A stretch of DNA of 64,000 nucleotides from Ideonella paludis. GTDB lineage: Bacteria > Pseudomonadota > Gammaproteobacteria > Burkholderiales > Burkholderiaceae_C. The stretch lies in contig NZ_JAGQDG010000008.1 of NCBI RefSeq assembly GCF_018069865.1, positions 186,001 to 250,000 of the forward strand. The letters are read 5' to 3'. The notes beneath the pieces were generated by a model. It searched no databases. It had not been told where the DNA came from and worked only from the letters and a program-made list of their open reading frames with translations. This document shows, piece after piece, positions 57,486-64,000 of this stretch. A program made the position numbers and the translations under genes. The number at the start of each line of letters is the position of its first letter. Position 1 is the stretch's first letter.

Positions 57486-58502
57486 ATGCTGGACGACCGT
57501 GCCCGATCCCTGCTCAAGACCCTGGTGGAACGCTATATCGCGGACGGCCAACCCGTGGGCTCGCGCACCTTGTCCAAGGCCTCGGGTTTGGAGCTCTCGC
57601 CAGCCACCATCCGCAATGTCATGGCCGACTTGGAGGAGTTGGGGCTGATCGTCAGCCCGCACACCTCGGCAGGACGCATTCCCACCCCTCGGGGCTATCG
57701 TCTGTTTGTGGACACCATGCTGACGGCACGGCCCATGGATGCGGGCATGCCCGAGATGGCCGAGGCCCCCCTGCACCCCGACCAGCCCCAGCGCGTGATT
57801 GCCCAAGCGGCCACGCTGCTGTCCAACCTCTCCAGCTTTGTGGGCGTGATCACCGCGCCCAAGAAGGCCAGCGTGTTTCGGCACATCGAGTTTTTGCGCT
57901 TGGGCGAGCGCCGGGTGCTGGTGATCTTGGTGGCGCCGGACGGCGATGTGCAAAACCGCGTGCTCTTCACTCAACATGACCACAGCCAAAGCGAGTTGGT
58001 AGAGGCCACCAATTTCTTGAATGCCCACTACGGCGGCTTGAGCATTGAAGAGGTGCGCTTGCGCCTGAAGTCTGAGGTCGATGTGCTGCGCGGCGAGATT
58101 GCCAGCCTGATGCGGGCGGCCGTGCAGGTGGGCACCGAGGTGATGGAAGAAAACCAAGAGCAAGTCGTGGTCAGCGGCGAGCGCAACCTGCTGGGCGTGC
58201 AAGATTTCGGCAACGACTTGGGCGCTATGCGCAAGATGTTCGATCTCTTCGAGCAGAAGACCCAACTGCTGCGTCTGCTCGATACCTCCAGCCGCGCCGA
58301 GGGTGTGCGCATCTTCATCGGCGGCGAAAGTGGGGTGGTGCCCTACGAGGAACTTTCCGTCGTCTCTGCCCCCTATGAAGTCGACGGTCGCGTGGTCGGC
58401 ACCTTAGGCGTCATTGGCCCGACCCGCATGGCCTACGACCGCATGATTCAGATCGTGGACATCACCTCCAAGCTGGTGGGCAATGCGCTCTCCCAGCGCT
58501 GA
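57486..58502 (+). CDS. hrcA: Heat-inducible transcription repressor
   Basis: A 338-residue HrcA. The winged helix is [68 protein letters not shown]; the C-terminal dimer domain includes [48 protein letters not shown]. HrcA represses groE and dnaK by binding CIRCE. No CIRCE element was found next to it here. A TACAAT element lies at 57474-57479, seven bases before the start codon. Confidence 0.96.
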   Translation: MLDDRARSLLKTLVERYIADGQPVGSRTLSKASGLELSPATIRNVMADLEELGLIVSPHTSAGRIPTPRGYRLFVDTMLTARPMDAGMPEMAEAPLHPDQPQRVIAQAATLLSNLSSFVGVITAPKKASVFRHIEFLRLGERRVLVILVAPDGDVQNRVLFTQHDHSQSELVEATNFLNAHYGGLSIEEVRLRLKSEVDVLRGEIASLMRAAVQVGTEVMEENQEQVVVSGERNLLGVQDFGNDLGAMRKMFDLFEQKTQLLRLLDTSSRAEGVRIFIGGESGVVPYEELSVVSAPYEVDGRVVGTLGVIGPTRMAYDRMIQIVDITSKLVGNALSQR

Positions 58503-58591
58503 GTTCCCGAAGGCACACACAAGCCCCCTACAATCGCAACCCTTCTGCCAAAGGCGCTGCCTGCGCCGCTTCGGGCAGACCCGTTTTCCGG

Positions 58592-58668
58592 GGGCCGTTA
58601 GCTCAGTTGGTTAGAGCAGAGGACTCATAATCCTTTGGTCGCAGGTTCAAGTCCTGCACGGCCTACCA
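58592..58668 (+). tRNA. tRNA with CAT anticodon, probably tRNA-Ile2
   Basis: A 77-base cloverleaf with encoded CCA. The anticodon loop is CTCATAA between GAGGA and TCCTT; the T-arm is GCAGG-TTCAAGT-CCTGC. CAT is read as Met or, after lysidine modification by TilS, as Ile. The acceptor arm GGGCCGT places C-G pairs at positions 4-69 and 5-68, known TilS identity features, and the TTGGTCGC variable region matches E. coli tRNA-Ile2 better than elongator tRNA-Met. The first acceptor pair is G-U. A TACAAT element at 58526-58531 may be its -10 box. Confidence 0.85.
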
Positions 58669-58686
58669 AAATTCCCCAATGAAATC

Positions 58687-58717
58687 AAAGGCTTGCACGT
58701 GAGTGCAAGCCTTTTTT
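58687..58717 (+). terminator. Terminator after the CAT tRNA
   Basis: A perfect 12-bp stem (AAAGGCTTGCAC and GTGCAAGCCTTT, four-base loop GTGA) followed by further T residues to 58717. It lies 19 bases after the tRNA. Whether it belongs to the host or arrived with the element cannot be decided without the empty site. Confidence 0.9.
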
Positions 58718-58805
58718 CGTTGTTGAATCGGCTCAAAAGATGCCTTTGGCACAAAAGTGGCACAGGCAGAAACTGCGACCAGCAATCCAATCTGAGGACG
58801 CAGAC

Positions 58806-59804
58806 ATGGCAAGCATCACCAAGAGGGGCTCCTATTGGCGAGCCCAAGTGCGCCGCAAAGGCCACCAGCAAGAAAGTAAGACCTTCGACACCAAGGCCCA
58901 AGCAGAGGCATGGGTCCGTCAAGTCGAAGGCGAAATGGATAGAGGTGTCTTTATCTCGCGTGCAGAGGCAGAGTCCACGACCCTGGCTGAAGCGCTCGAA
59001 AGATATTGGCGCGATGTGGCCAGCAAAAAGCGCCACCCAAAGCCAGAGCGTCAACGCATCGACCACTGGTTGCGTCAAGTGGTCTCGACCCGATTCCTGG
59101 CATCACTGCGCGGCGCCGACTTTGCGGCCTACCGTGACCAACGGCGCCAAGCGGGCCGGGCCGAGAACACGATAAGGCTTGAGCTGGCCTTGGTGGCGCA
59201 CTTGTTCGAGATCGCCCGCAAAGAGTGGGGAATGGAATCACTCATCAACCCAGTTAGGAACATCCGAAAGCCGTCAGGCTCGAAGGAGCGCGATAGGCGC
59301 TTGCTTCCGGGCGAATATGAGCGCATCGCTCAAGCGATGTCAGCCTCCCAGAACGCCTGGGCTCGGCCAGCCTTTGACCTGGCCATCGAAACTGCATTGC
59401 GCCAGACCATGCTTCTATCGCTGCGCTGGGAGTGGATTGATCTCAATCGTCGGGTGGTGGCTATACCGATTGCGTTTAGGAGCACAGGCAACAAAGGCGT
59501 GCCCCCTCACTTGCCTCTGTCAGGCAAGGCGGTGGAGGTGCTGAGGTCTATGCCAAACTCAACAGAAGGGCCAGTCTTGCCCACCACATCCAACGCTTTG
59601 CGATGCATCTGGAAGCGGACGATGAAAAGCCTGGACATCAGGGATCTCCGCTGGCACGACTTGCGGCACGAGGCGGCATCCCGCCTGTTCGAAAAAGGCC
59701 TTCACCCCATGGAGGTGGCGAGCATCACCGGCCACAAGAGCCTGAACATGCTGCGGCGCTACACTCATCTGAAGCCTGAAAACCTCGCCCTGAAGCTGGC
59801 GTGA
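58806..59804 (+). CDS. Tyrosine recombinase / integrase
   Basis: A 332-residue phage-type integrase. The N-terminal part has an Arm-binding-like segment (ITKRGSYWRAQVRRKGHQQESKTFDTKAQAEAWVRQVEGEM) and a SAM-like core-binding domain. Catalytic residues: first Arg in IETALRQTMLLSLRW, HxxR in RWHDLRHEAASRLFEKG, the late His in ASITGHKSLNMLRRYTH, whose Tyr is the nucleophile. The ATG at 58806 begins the typical MASITKRG sequence. It lies 137 bases from the tRNA end, the expected place for an enzyme that integrates there. Confidence 0.93.
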   Translation: MASITKRGSYWRAQVRRKGHQQESKTFDTKAQAEAWVRQVEGEMDRGVFISRAEAESTTLAEALERYWRDVASKKRHPKPERQRIDHWLRQVVSTRFLASLRGADFAAYRDQRRQAGRAENTIRLELALVAHLFEIARKEWGMESLINPVRNIRKPSGSKERDRRLLPGEYERIAQAMSASQNAWARPAFDLAIETALRQTMLLSLRWEWIDLNRRVVAIPIAFRSTGNKGVPPHLPLSGKAVEVLRSMPNSTEGPVLPTTSNALRCIWKRTMKSLDIRDLRWHDLRHEAASRLFEKGLHPMEVASITGHKSLNMLRRYTHLKPENLALKLA

Positions 59805-59823
59805 AACGAGACAAGGAGCAGCC

Positions 59824-60018
59824 ATGAAAAAAGACTGGCCATTCGTCACCAGCGATGAAGCTGTGGCGGGCACAACGCCTTCAGGCGTCACCTACCTTGC
59901 AGCCAGGGCGATAACGATGGAGCAGGCGCTTAAGGCCAAAGCGATTTTGGAACGCGCACTGGCCAAGCGCCCGCCCGAGCACGCACCTGAGGACCAGGAG
60001 CCAGACGAGCGACTCTGA
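59824..60018 (+). CDS. Small hypothetical protein
   Basis: A 64-residue protein starting after a strong AAGGAG five bases before the ATG, 19 bases downstream of the integrase. It has a Lys/Trp-rich start (MKKDWPF), a helical middle (ITMEQALKAKAILERALAKR) and an acidic tail (PEHAPEDQEPDERL). No family is recognised. Position suggests a recombination directionality factor is possible, but its acidic charge argues against DNA binding. A hairpin terminator follows it. Confidence 0.65.
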   Translation: MKKDWPFVTSDEAVAGTTPSGVTYLAARAITMEQALKAKAILERALAKRPPEHAPEDQEPDERL

Positions 60019-60029
60019 GTGGCGCAAAG

Positions 60030-60059
60030 AACAAGGCCGAGACTGAGCTCGGCCTTGTT
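60030..60059. terminator. Bidirectional hairpin terminator
   Basis: A perfect 12-bp stem (AACAAGGCCGAG and CTCGGCCTTGTT) with a six-base loop between the convergent small gene and the lipoprotein gene. The T-run is weak on both strands. Confidence 0.65.
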
Positions 60060-60078
60060 GCATGGCGCTCGGAACAAC

Positions 60079-61449
60079 TCAGTTTGGCAAAGTCACTTTG
60101 GTGACCAAAAAGCTCGCCGAGTTGATGGTGACGCCCCCATTGCCCAGCGTGTAGATCGCGCGCTGATCCGTCACCAAAGTCAGGCAACCTGCTGGCACCT
60201 TGACTGTGCCGTCACTGCCAATCGACTTGATGGTCTGGCCGGTGGTCGCGTCCCGAAACTGCAAGTTGCTTTCCTCCGAGGCGAAGGGGCCAAGGTCAGA
60301 GCGAGTGTTGTTGAGCCAGTAGGCGCAGCTCACCATTCGCCCCTTGGCATCCACGGCCATCGCTCGGTTGAAGTTACTTGAGGTGTTGGGCAGGGGGCCT
60401 GCATCCCAGACTTGAGGGGAGGGCGCAACCAAAGAGCCGTTCGAATCGGCCGTCAGCCAAAACGCGTTGGTCAGTGAAAGTCCAGACGATCCAAAGTCCG
60501 GCTGAGTCTGCCCAGTCAAATGCAATTGCCCACTCGGTGCTCGGGCAAAGCCCCACGGGTAGGCGATCTTGTTGCTGCCGATTCTCCAGCGTGCGTCTCC
60601 GTTGACACCAAAGCTGGTGTCCAGGCTGCCGTCAGATATCAGACGCATGAAGCCGACATAGGCGCCATCGACCAGACCGAAGTCCGTGATGCCGGACACC
60701 AAGAACCGACCATCCGGCAAAAACACAAAGCCGCCAGGATCCAGACCATTGCCGTTTGCTTCGCGCAGCGTGACAACACCGTTTTGCCCGAAGCCGGTCA
60801 CGCGTTGGCCACGCTCATCCAACATCATGACTTTGCCGGCCACAGCCATGGCAATTCGTCCAGTGGTGGCATCTTGCACGGCGACCGATGGCTCGGGCTC
60901 TGGCACGGTGCTGAGCACCTCGTCGAACTGAACAAATCCATTGCTGCCGAAACTGGTGTCCAGGCTGCAATCGGGTTTGAGCACGACCATGCCGCTTCTC
61001 GGCAATCGACCGAGCACAGCAATGCGGCCATCACGCAGACTCATCACCCCCCGCACGATCGCTGGCCCACCTGTTGACCAGACCTGCCAGCCGCCCGTGC
61101 CGCAGCTTGGGTCGAGCCGACCTTGGGTGTCCAGCCTCGTCACCCAGGCCTGCCGCTCGTTTTGCCAGCGCATGCCGCCAACCACTAACCGCCCGCTCTG
61201 GTCTAGAGCCAGCGAGGTTGCATCGAACGAGGTAATTGCAGTTCCCAGGTCACGCGGATTCTGGATCTCAGCCACCCCTGCGGTTCCAAAGTTACTTTCA
61301 AGTTGGGCGGCGGGGTAGCTGTAAGGCTCGTTTCCACCCCCGCATGCGATCAAGGATGCAGCCAGCCCGACAGCTGTGATGGAGGCTGAAAGTAACTTTG
61401 CGGCGCTCCGGGGTTTGTGCATCTCGGCTAAATCTCCTGTCTCAGTCAT
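60079..61449 (-). CDS. Lipoprotein with delta-60 repeats
   Basis: A 456-residue lipoprotein. The leader ends in SLIACGGG, a lipobox with the lipidated Cys at residue 36. The mature part has several repeats of about 60 residues, each containing a core like LDTSFGSNGFVQF, LDPSCGTGGWQVW, VTGFGQNGVVTL and LDTSFGVNGDARW, and DGRFLVSG/DGRIAVLG strands. These match the delta-60 repeat family, probably a beta-propeller. GGAG lies six bases before the ATG at 61447-61449. The copy starts the minus-strand side of a divergent pair with the XRE gene. AAAGTnACTTT palindromes lie near both ends of the gene. Confidence 0.8.
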   Translation of the reverse strand: MTETGDLAEMHKPRSAAKLLSASITAVGLAASLIACGGGNEPYSYPAAQLESNFGTAGVAEIQNPRDLGTAITSFDATSLALDQSGRLVVGGMRWQNERQAWVTRLDTQGRLDPSCGTGGWQVWSTGGPAIVRGVMSLRDGRIAVLGRLPRSGMVVLKPDCSLDTSFGSNGFVQFDEVLSTVPEPEPSVAVQDATTGRIAMAVAGKVMMLDERGQRVTGFGQNGVVTLREANGNGLDPGGFVFLPDGRFLVSGITDFGLVDGAYVGFMRLISDGSLDTSFGVNGDARWRIGSNKIAYPWGFARAPSGQLHLTGQTQPDFGSSGLSLTNAFWLTADSNGSLVAPSPQVWDAGPLPNTSSNFNRAMAVDAKGRMVSCAYWLNNTRSDLGPFASEESNLQFRDATTGQTIKSIGSDGTVKVPAGCLTLVTDQRAIYTLGNGGVTINSASFLVTKVTLPN

Positions 61450-61482
61450 GTTTTTCTCCAGTTGGGCTCCTAATGTTATCAA

Positions 61483-61496
61483 TAGACACGTGTCTA
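61483..61496. promoter_or_regulatory. Palindrome between divergent lipoprotein and XRE genes
   Basis: A perfect 14-base palindrome TAGACACGTGTCTA lies 33 bases from the lipoprotein start and 31 bases from the XRE start. The centre of the 78-base divergent spacer is where an autoregulating HTH protein would bind. The spacer around it is AT-rich. Confidence 0.65.
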
Positions 61497-61527
61497 AAGT
61501 AAACATATTGCGCAAATTAGTGGGGCA

Positions 61528-61812
61528 ATGCGAGCGAGCGGAAACCCACTTTTTGTCCAAGCGCTGGCGGCGGAAATTAAAGCCCGGCGCAATGAGGCAG
61601 GCCTCACCCAAGAAGACCTTGCAGGAGCTTCCGAGTTGGATCGTCCTTACATTACCCTCATGGAAGCTGGCCGTAAGCAGCCCACCGTGAGTGTTTTGTG
61701 GCGAATCGGACAGGGCTTAAATGTGCCTGCTTCAGTTCTGCTGGCCGGCGCAGAGCGGCGGTATGCCGCTACCGCTGTCGCACCGGCACAGAGCAATGAC
61801 GATCCAATCTAA
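61528..61812 (+). CDS. XRE family HTH regulator
   Basis: A 94-residue protein with an HTH_3 domain: VQALAAEIKARRNEAGLTQEDLAGASELDRPYITLMEAGRKQPTVSVLWRIGQGLNVPASVLL. The C-terminal 20 residues are a short tail. It lacks a second domain, like small phage or plasmid regulators and controller proteins. It is divergent from the lipoprotein gene with a palindrome between them. Its stop codon overlaps that of the convergent neighbour, and an AAAGTCACTTT motif begins at the same place (61812). Confidence 0.88.
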   Translation: MRASGNPLFVQALAAEIKARRNEAGLTQEDLAGASELDRPYITLMEAGRKQPTVSVLWRIGQGLNVPASVLLAGAERRYAATAVAPAQSNDDPI

Positions 61813-62516
61813 AAGTCACTTTCAATCGAATTCTGTGATCCGTCTCTGAAAGTGAGTTTGAAGGTATCCGAGAACGGCAGGCGGGCGTAATTGAAGGTGG
61901 GTACTCCAGATCCGTAGCTGACGCAAATCAGCAACTCGACCGTCCGCTCGCCAGGGCCTGGCAAGTACACCTCCGCTGGCAAGTCAGTGATGTCTCCGAG
62001 CTCGCGGCATTCGGTCAGCTCAACACGCTCGCGCCCTGCAGATAACGTCCGTGCCGCGCGAAACACACTTTCATTGGCAGACATCAGACGCCGCTTCCTA
62101 GTTTGAAGACTGCGCTTCCTTCGTTCAATCTGGTCCCGCCAGGTGCGCGCATCTTGCATCACATCGTCTGGAATTAAGGGTTTGCCCGCATTTGCCGCTT
62201 CAATGAACTTTTGAACCCCAGCCGATGCAACCCGCCAGTGCGGGCTGCCGTCATCTCGCAGGGGCCACCAGCCGCGCAAAAGTGACTTTCGGACAACCAC
62301 GTCAGCAACCGCGGGCATCAGCGCACACTTTCCACTCGAGTAGCGCCGCCAGCGCTGACCAGGTGTCGCCACGCGATAAGTTCCGCCTGAAAACCCCATC
62401 TCCCGTTCTAACTGTGCCGCACGCAACGCCGACGCAGTCTCGACGACCCTGCAGATATAGCGCGTCAACTCGATGCTCGCTGCGCGGCGCACTGGGTTTG
62501 TTTTGGTCCTGCTCAT
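61809..62516 (-). CDS. Hypothetical protein of the integrated element
   Basis: A 235-residue protein with a strong CAGGAG five bases before its ATG at 62514-62516. The N-terminal third (RTKTNPVRRAASIELTRYICRVVETASALRAAQLEREMGFSGGTYRVATPGQRWRRYSSGKCALMP) is rich in Arg and could bind nucleic acid. A helical basic region follows (WRDQIERRKRSLQTRKRRLM), then an acidic beta-rich end. I recognise no family. It reads away from the repeat-containing control region and so may encode a replication or partition protein, which is only a positional guess. Confidence 0.65.
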   Translation of the reverse strand: MSRTKTNPVRRAASIELTRYICRVVETASALRAAQLEREMGFSGGTYRVATPGQRWRRYSSGKCALMPAVADVVVRKSLLRGWWPLRDDGSPHWRVASAGVQKFIEAANAGKPLIPDDVMQDARTWRDQIERRKRSLQTRKRRLMSANESVFRAARTLSAGRERVELTECRELGDITDLPAEVYLPGPGERTVELLICVSYGSGVPTFNYARLPFSDTFKLTFRDGSQNSIESDF

Positions 62517-62703
62517 CTCAACTCCTGAAAAATAAGACAGGATCAAATCTAACCCGAAAGGTGCAAAAAAAGTTCTTATACGTTTCGCGCCGCAAGTCAG
62601 GATTTAGGCGTCTCGCGCGCGGCTGCGTGATATATCAGATCTGCCATTTATAAGATTAAAAGGGCAGATCACTGATTGAAGAAAAGGCTCAGTCTGTGGC
62701 GAC

Positions 62704-62712
62704 TTGTCCACA
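62704..62712 (+). promoter_or_regulatory. DnaA-box-like sequence
   Basis: TTGTCCACA differs from the consensus TTATCCACA at one position. It sits 54 bases before the first iteron-like repeat and inside a 6-bp dyad. A single nonamer is weak on its own; the neighbouring repeats and AT-rich stretch raise its value. Confidence 0.45.
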
Positions 62713-62765
62713 GCGGCGGCGGCGCATGCGACGCTGGCCGCCGCTGGTGGGCAAGTCAAACGCCC

Positions 62766-63039
62766 AAAGTTCACCAATTGACCTCACGTTAGGCCGAAAA
62801 GTCACTTTCGAATTGGCCGCCCCACCACGCGATATTCACCCAAAAATGCTGATGACTTCAAACTAGGGGGTGTTGTGTGAGTGCAAATCAGCCTAAATAT
62901 AAAAGAGTGAAATCAAATTATATGTGCAAGCAAATCAAGCTCGACCTCAAAAAGTTCACCAATTGACCTCACGTTAGAGCTTGGAGAATCCCAATGGACC
63001 TCACGTTAGGCCGCAGAGAATCCCAATGGACCTCACGTT
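62766..63039 (+). repeat. Iteron-like direct repeats (four copies)
   Basis: Four direct repeats of CCAATkGACCTCACGTT begin at 62774, 62959, 62991 and 63023. The first two extend to a 27-base identical unit beginning AAAGTTCACC (62766-62792 and 62951-62977). The last two extend to a 24-base identical unit beginning GAGAATCC (62984-63007 and 63016-63039). The last three starts are exactly 32 bases apart, close to three helical turns, so a bound protein would lie on one face of the DNA. The pattern is that of plasmid origin iterons or of operator arrays. Confidence 0.85.
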
Positions 63040-63053
63040 TGCGCTCGATTGAT

Positions 63054-63812
63054 CTAAAGACGGTCAGTTTTATAACTCAAATATCTAATGAGTCGAGCTT
63101 GATCAGCACGGACTGCCAACTCACTTTTGACCCGCCAATGCCCTCTCTGATCCTTTTTCCAGGTTCGAAGCAGATTACCGGCGGCGAATGCGAGCTTGTA
63201 GCGCTCCAAGAGCGCAGCGATGTCGCTGACTATGAGGAATCCATCTAGTTGATGAAAGCCCGCCTCGTCGCTCAAGGTGTTCAGGGTGTCGCCAACAAAC
63301 TCGTCCAGCCGTCTCCCGAACTTCGCGCTCAGCTCCACCTCCACGCCAACCTTCCGCCCTTCAGGCGTCTCAAAGACGAAGTCGGGGCACTTCAACCGTG
63401 CCTCAGCTGGCGGCGACCACTCCCGCCCAGATAAAACATGTTTGGTTCCGGACCCTCGCAACATAGATAGCGCCAAATGCTGGCAAAAAAGTTCATGCCT
63501 GATAGTCGCCTGATTGATGGCCAGCGGGTCTTGCTCTTTGTAGTCCAGCAGCTTGGGGGCGTGCTGGCAAGCCAGCTCCAGCCCTTGAGTGGCCAACGTG
63601 TAGAGGCGTCGCGGCACACCGCTGGCAGTGCTGGTGGCACGTAAAAGCTTGCGCTTGGTCGCATGGGCCGCCCAGCCGGTAGCTTGCTTCTGCAGCAGTC
63701 TTTGGATCACGAAGTCCGACGAGAAGCCCCATCTATATACCCAGGTCGCCACCGTGATTCGGTGGGCGAGACCTTGGGCAGTGGGGCTGAGGCTTGGCGT
63801 GTCTGTAGTCAT
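63054..63812 (-). CDS. Predicted winged-helix protein with nuclease-like C-terminal domain
   Basis: A 252-residue protein with AAAGGAG five bases before its ATG at 63810-63812. The N-terminal half resembles a winged-helix region as in replication-relaxation (Replic_Relax) proteins: WVYRWGFSSDFVIQRLLQKQ, KRKLLRATSTASGVPRRLYTLATQGLELA. A helical IRHELFCQHLALSML follows. The C-terminal half contains Pro143-Asp144 (KCPDFVFETPEG), Glu158-x-Glu160 and Lys164 (VGVEVELSAK), a spacing like the PD-(D/E)xK nuclease core. Such proteins occur near plasmid replication or mobilisation loci. It stops 14 bases beyond the last iteron-like repeat. The family assignment is tentative. Confidence 0.65.
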   Translation of the reverse strand: MTTDTPSLSPTAQGLAHRITVATWVYRWGFSSDFVIQRLLQKQATGWAAHATKRKLLRATSTASGVPRRLYTLATQGLELACQHAPKLLDYKEQDPLAINQATIRHELFCQHLALSMLRGSGTKHVLSGREWSPPAEARLKCPDFVFETPEGRKVGVEVELSAKFGRRLDEFVGDTLNTLSDEAGFHQLDGFLIVSDIAALLERYKLAFAAGNLLRTWKKDQRGHWRVKSELAVRADQARLIRYLSYKTDRL

Positions 63813-64000
63813 TTGGGCTCCTTTGCTGGGTTCTTTACAGCCTATCCAGGCACAAAAGTGCCCACAAGGCGTCAAGCAGCGGCTCGGAGGACCTCTGTTA
63901 CTACCTGGCATTGGCACGCTTTGAGCCTGAATCACTGCGGCTGGGTGCCTTCGACTTAAAGTGACTTTCAAAGTGAGTTGTAAAACCACGTTGCGTTGAC

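Larger units (their letters stand above)
62517..63053. other. Gene-free control region with repeats and dyads
   Basis: These 537 bases hold no convincing gene. From left to right: an inverted repeat GATCTGCC/GGCAGATC (62638-62645 and 62663-62670) enclosing an AT-rich loop with TATAAG; a dyad CTGTGG/CCACAG (62694-62699, 62708-62713) containing TTGTCCACA, one base from the consensus DnaA box, at 62704-62712; a GC hairpin AGCGGCGGC/GCCGCCGCT (62712-62720, 62737-62745); the first iteron-like repeat; a palindrome AAAGTCACTTT (62798-62808); a strongly AT-rich stretch (62881-62940); and three more repeats at a 32-base period. It lies between two genes that point leftward, so it is also upstream of the 62516 gene. 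Confidence 0.7.
60089..63980. repeat. Dispersed AAAGTnACTTT palindromes
   Basis: Exact AAAGTnACTTT occurs at 60089-60099, 61288-61298, 61389-61399, 61812-61822, 62279-62289, 62798-62808 and 63958-63968. A related form AAAGTGAGTT occurs at 61849-61858, 63970-63979 and, on the other strand, 63118-63127. The sites fall in genes and in intergenic DNA alike. With ten fixed bases, less than one site is expected by chance in 4 kb. I noticed no exact site left of 60000. Confidence 0.8.
58669..64000 (+). mobile_element. Integrated element (left part) next to the tRNA
   Basis: The region begins at a tRNA 3' end, carries a tyrosine recombinase as its first gene, and then genes and repeats unlike the housekeeping content to the left. 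It contains an XRE regulator, a lipoprotein with an AT-richer upstream region, two unfamiliar proteins, an iteron-like repeat array and a set of AAAGTnACTTT palindromes absent from the rest of what I read. No second copy of the tRNA 3' end occurs before the window ends, so the right attachment site lies further on. It could be a prophage, an integrative plasmid or a genomic island; no phage structural or conjugation genes are visible in this part. Confidence 0.75.

Noticed and set aside
62225-62653. Plus-strand open frame across the control region
   Set aside because: It overlaps the well-supported minus-strand gene, lacks a ribosome binding site and has no recognisable sequence.
62766-63039. 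CRISPR array
   Set aside because: The repeats are few, include variable flanks, and at a 32-base period leave spacers of only about 8-15 bases. No cas gene is present. Iterons or operators fit better.
58669-64000. Complete prophage
   Set aside because: No capsid, tail, terminase or lysis genes are visible in this part, so the element type is left open.

Overview
The window looks like a chromosomal segment of a high-GC betaproteobacterium of the order Burkholderiales, probably near the Leptothrix/Rubrivivax/Roseateles group. The indicators are gene content and order: dusB-fis-purH, ibaG-murA-his, lolB-ispE-tRNA-Gln-prs-rplY, recN-nadK-hrcA, a PHA-granule phasin, and an MSHA-type pilus locus. 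No rRNA or CRISPR array is visible. All family assignments come from motifs and context read by eye; no database search was run.

Region 1 (1-11086, minus strand) is an MSHA-like type IV pilus locus fused to a signalling module. In transcription order it holds a hybrid-less histidine kinase, a single-domain response regulator, an HD-GYP phosphodiesterase, an MshE-type extension ATPase with an unusual N-terminal STAS domain, MshG, the major pilin, four pilin-like proteins (the last carrying DNRLRE adhesin-like domains) and a PilM-like protein cut by the window edge. Most of these genes overlap by 4-8 bases.

Region 2 (11264-26339) mixes housekeeping and accessory genes: purH, fis, dusB, a YqaA-like membrane protein, an M32 carboxypeptidase, a phasin, a two-domain fatty acyl-CoA reductase, a pocket with an orphan HigA antitoxin and a SUKH-like protein, a TPR protein, a TetR regulator, an ABC-2 exporter and two alpha/beta hydrolases.

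Region 3 (26396-37375, plus strand) is one long run: ibaG, murA, hisG, hisD, [EEP-family hydrolase, RHH antitoxin, PIN protein], hisC, hisB, hisH, hisA, hisF, rsmD, coaD, ferredoxin. A toxin-antitoxin-like pair with its own palindromic operator sits inside the histidine operon. hisI and hisE do not follow hisF.

Region 4 (37372-58502) holds pth, then argP/ald and an ECF sigma / anti-sigma / subtilase cassette, then rplY-prs-tRNA-Gln-ispE-lolB, a TPR protein, mutM-dynamin-mutY, rapZ-recN-nadK and hrcA. The anti-sigma factor ends in a domain that resembles a subtilase I9 propeptide, and it is encoded next to a divergent subtilase. I consider this the best candidate for an undescribed regulatory system.

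Region 5 (58592-64000) is a CAT-anticodon tRNA followed by the left part of an integrated element: tyrosine recombinase, a small protein, a delta-60-repeat lipoprotein, an XRE regulator with a palindrome between divergent starts, two unfamiliar proteins, and a roughly 540-base control region with iteron-like repeats at an exact 32-base period. The palindrome AAAGTnACTTT occurs seven times within 4 kb of this element. The right end of the element lies outside the window.
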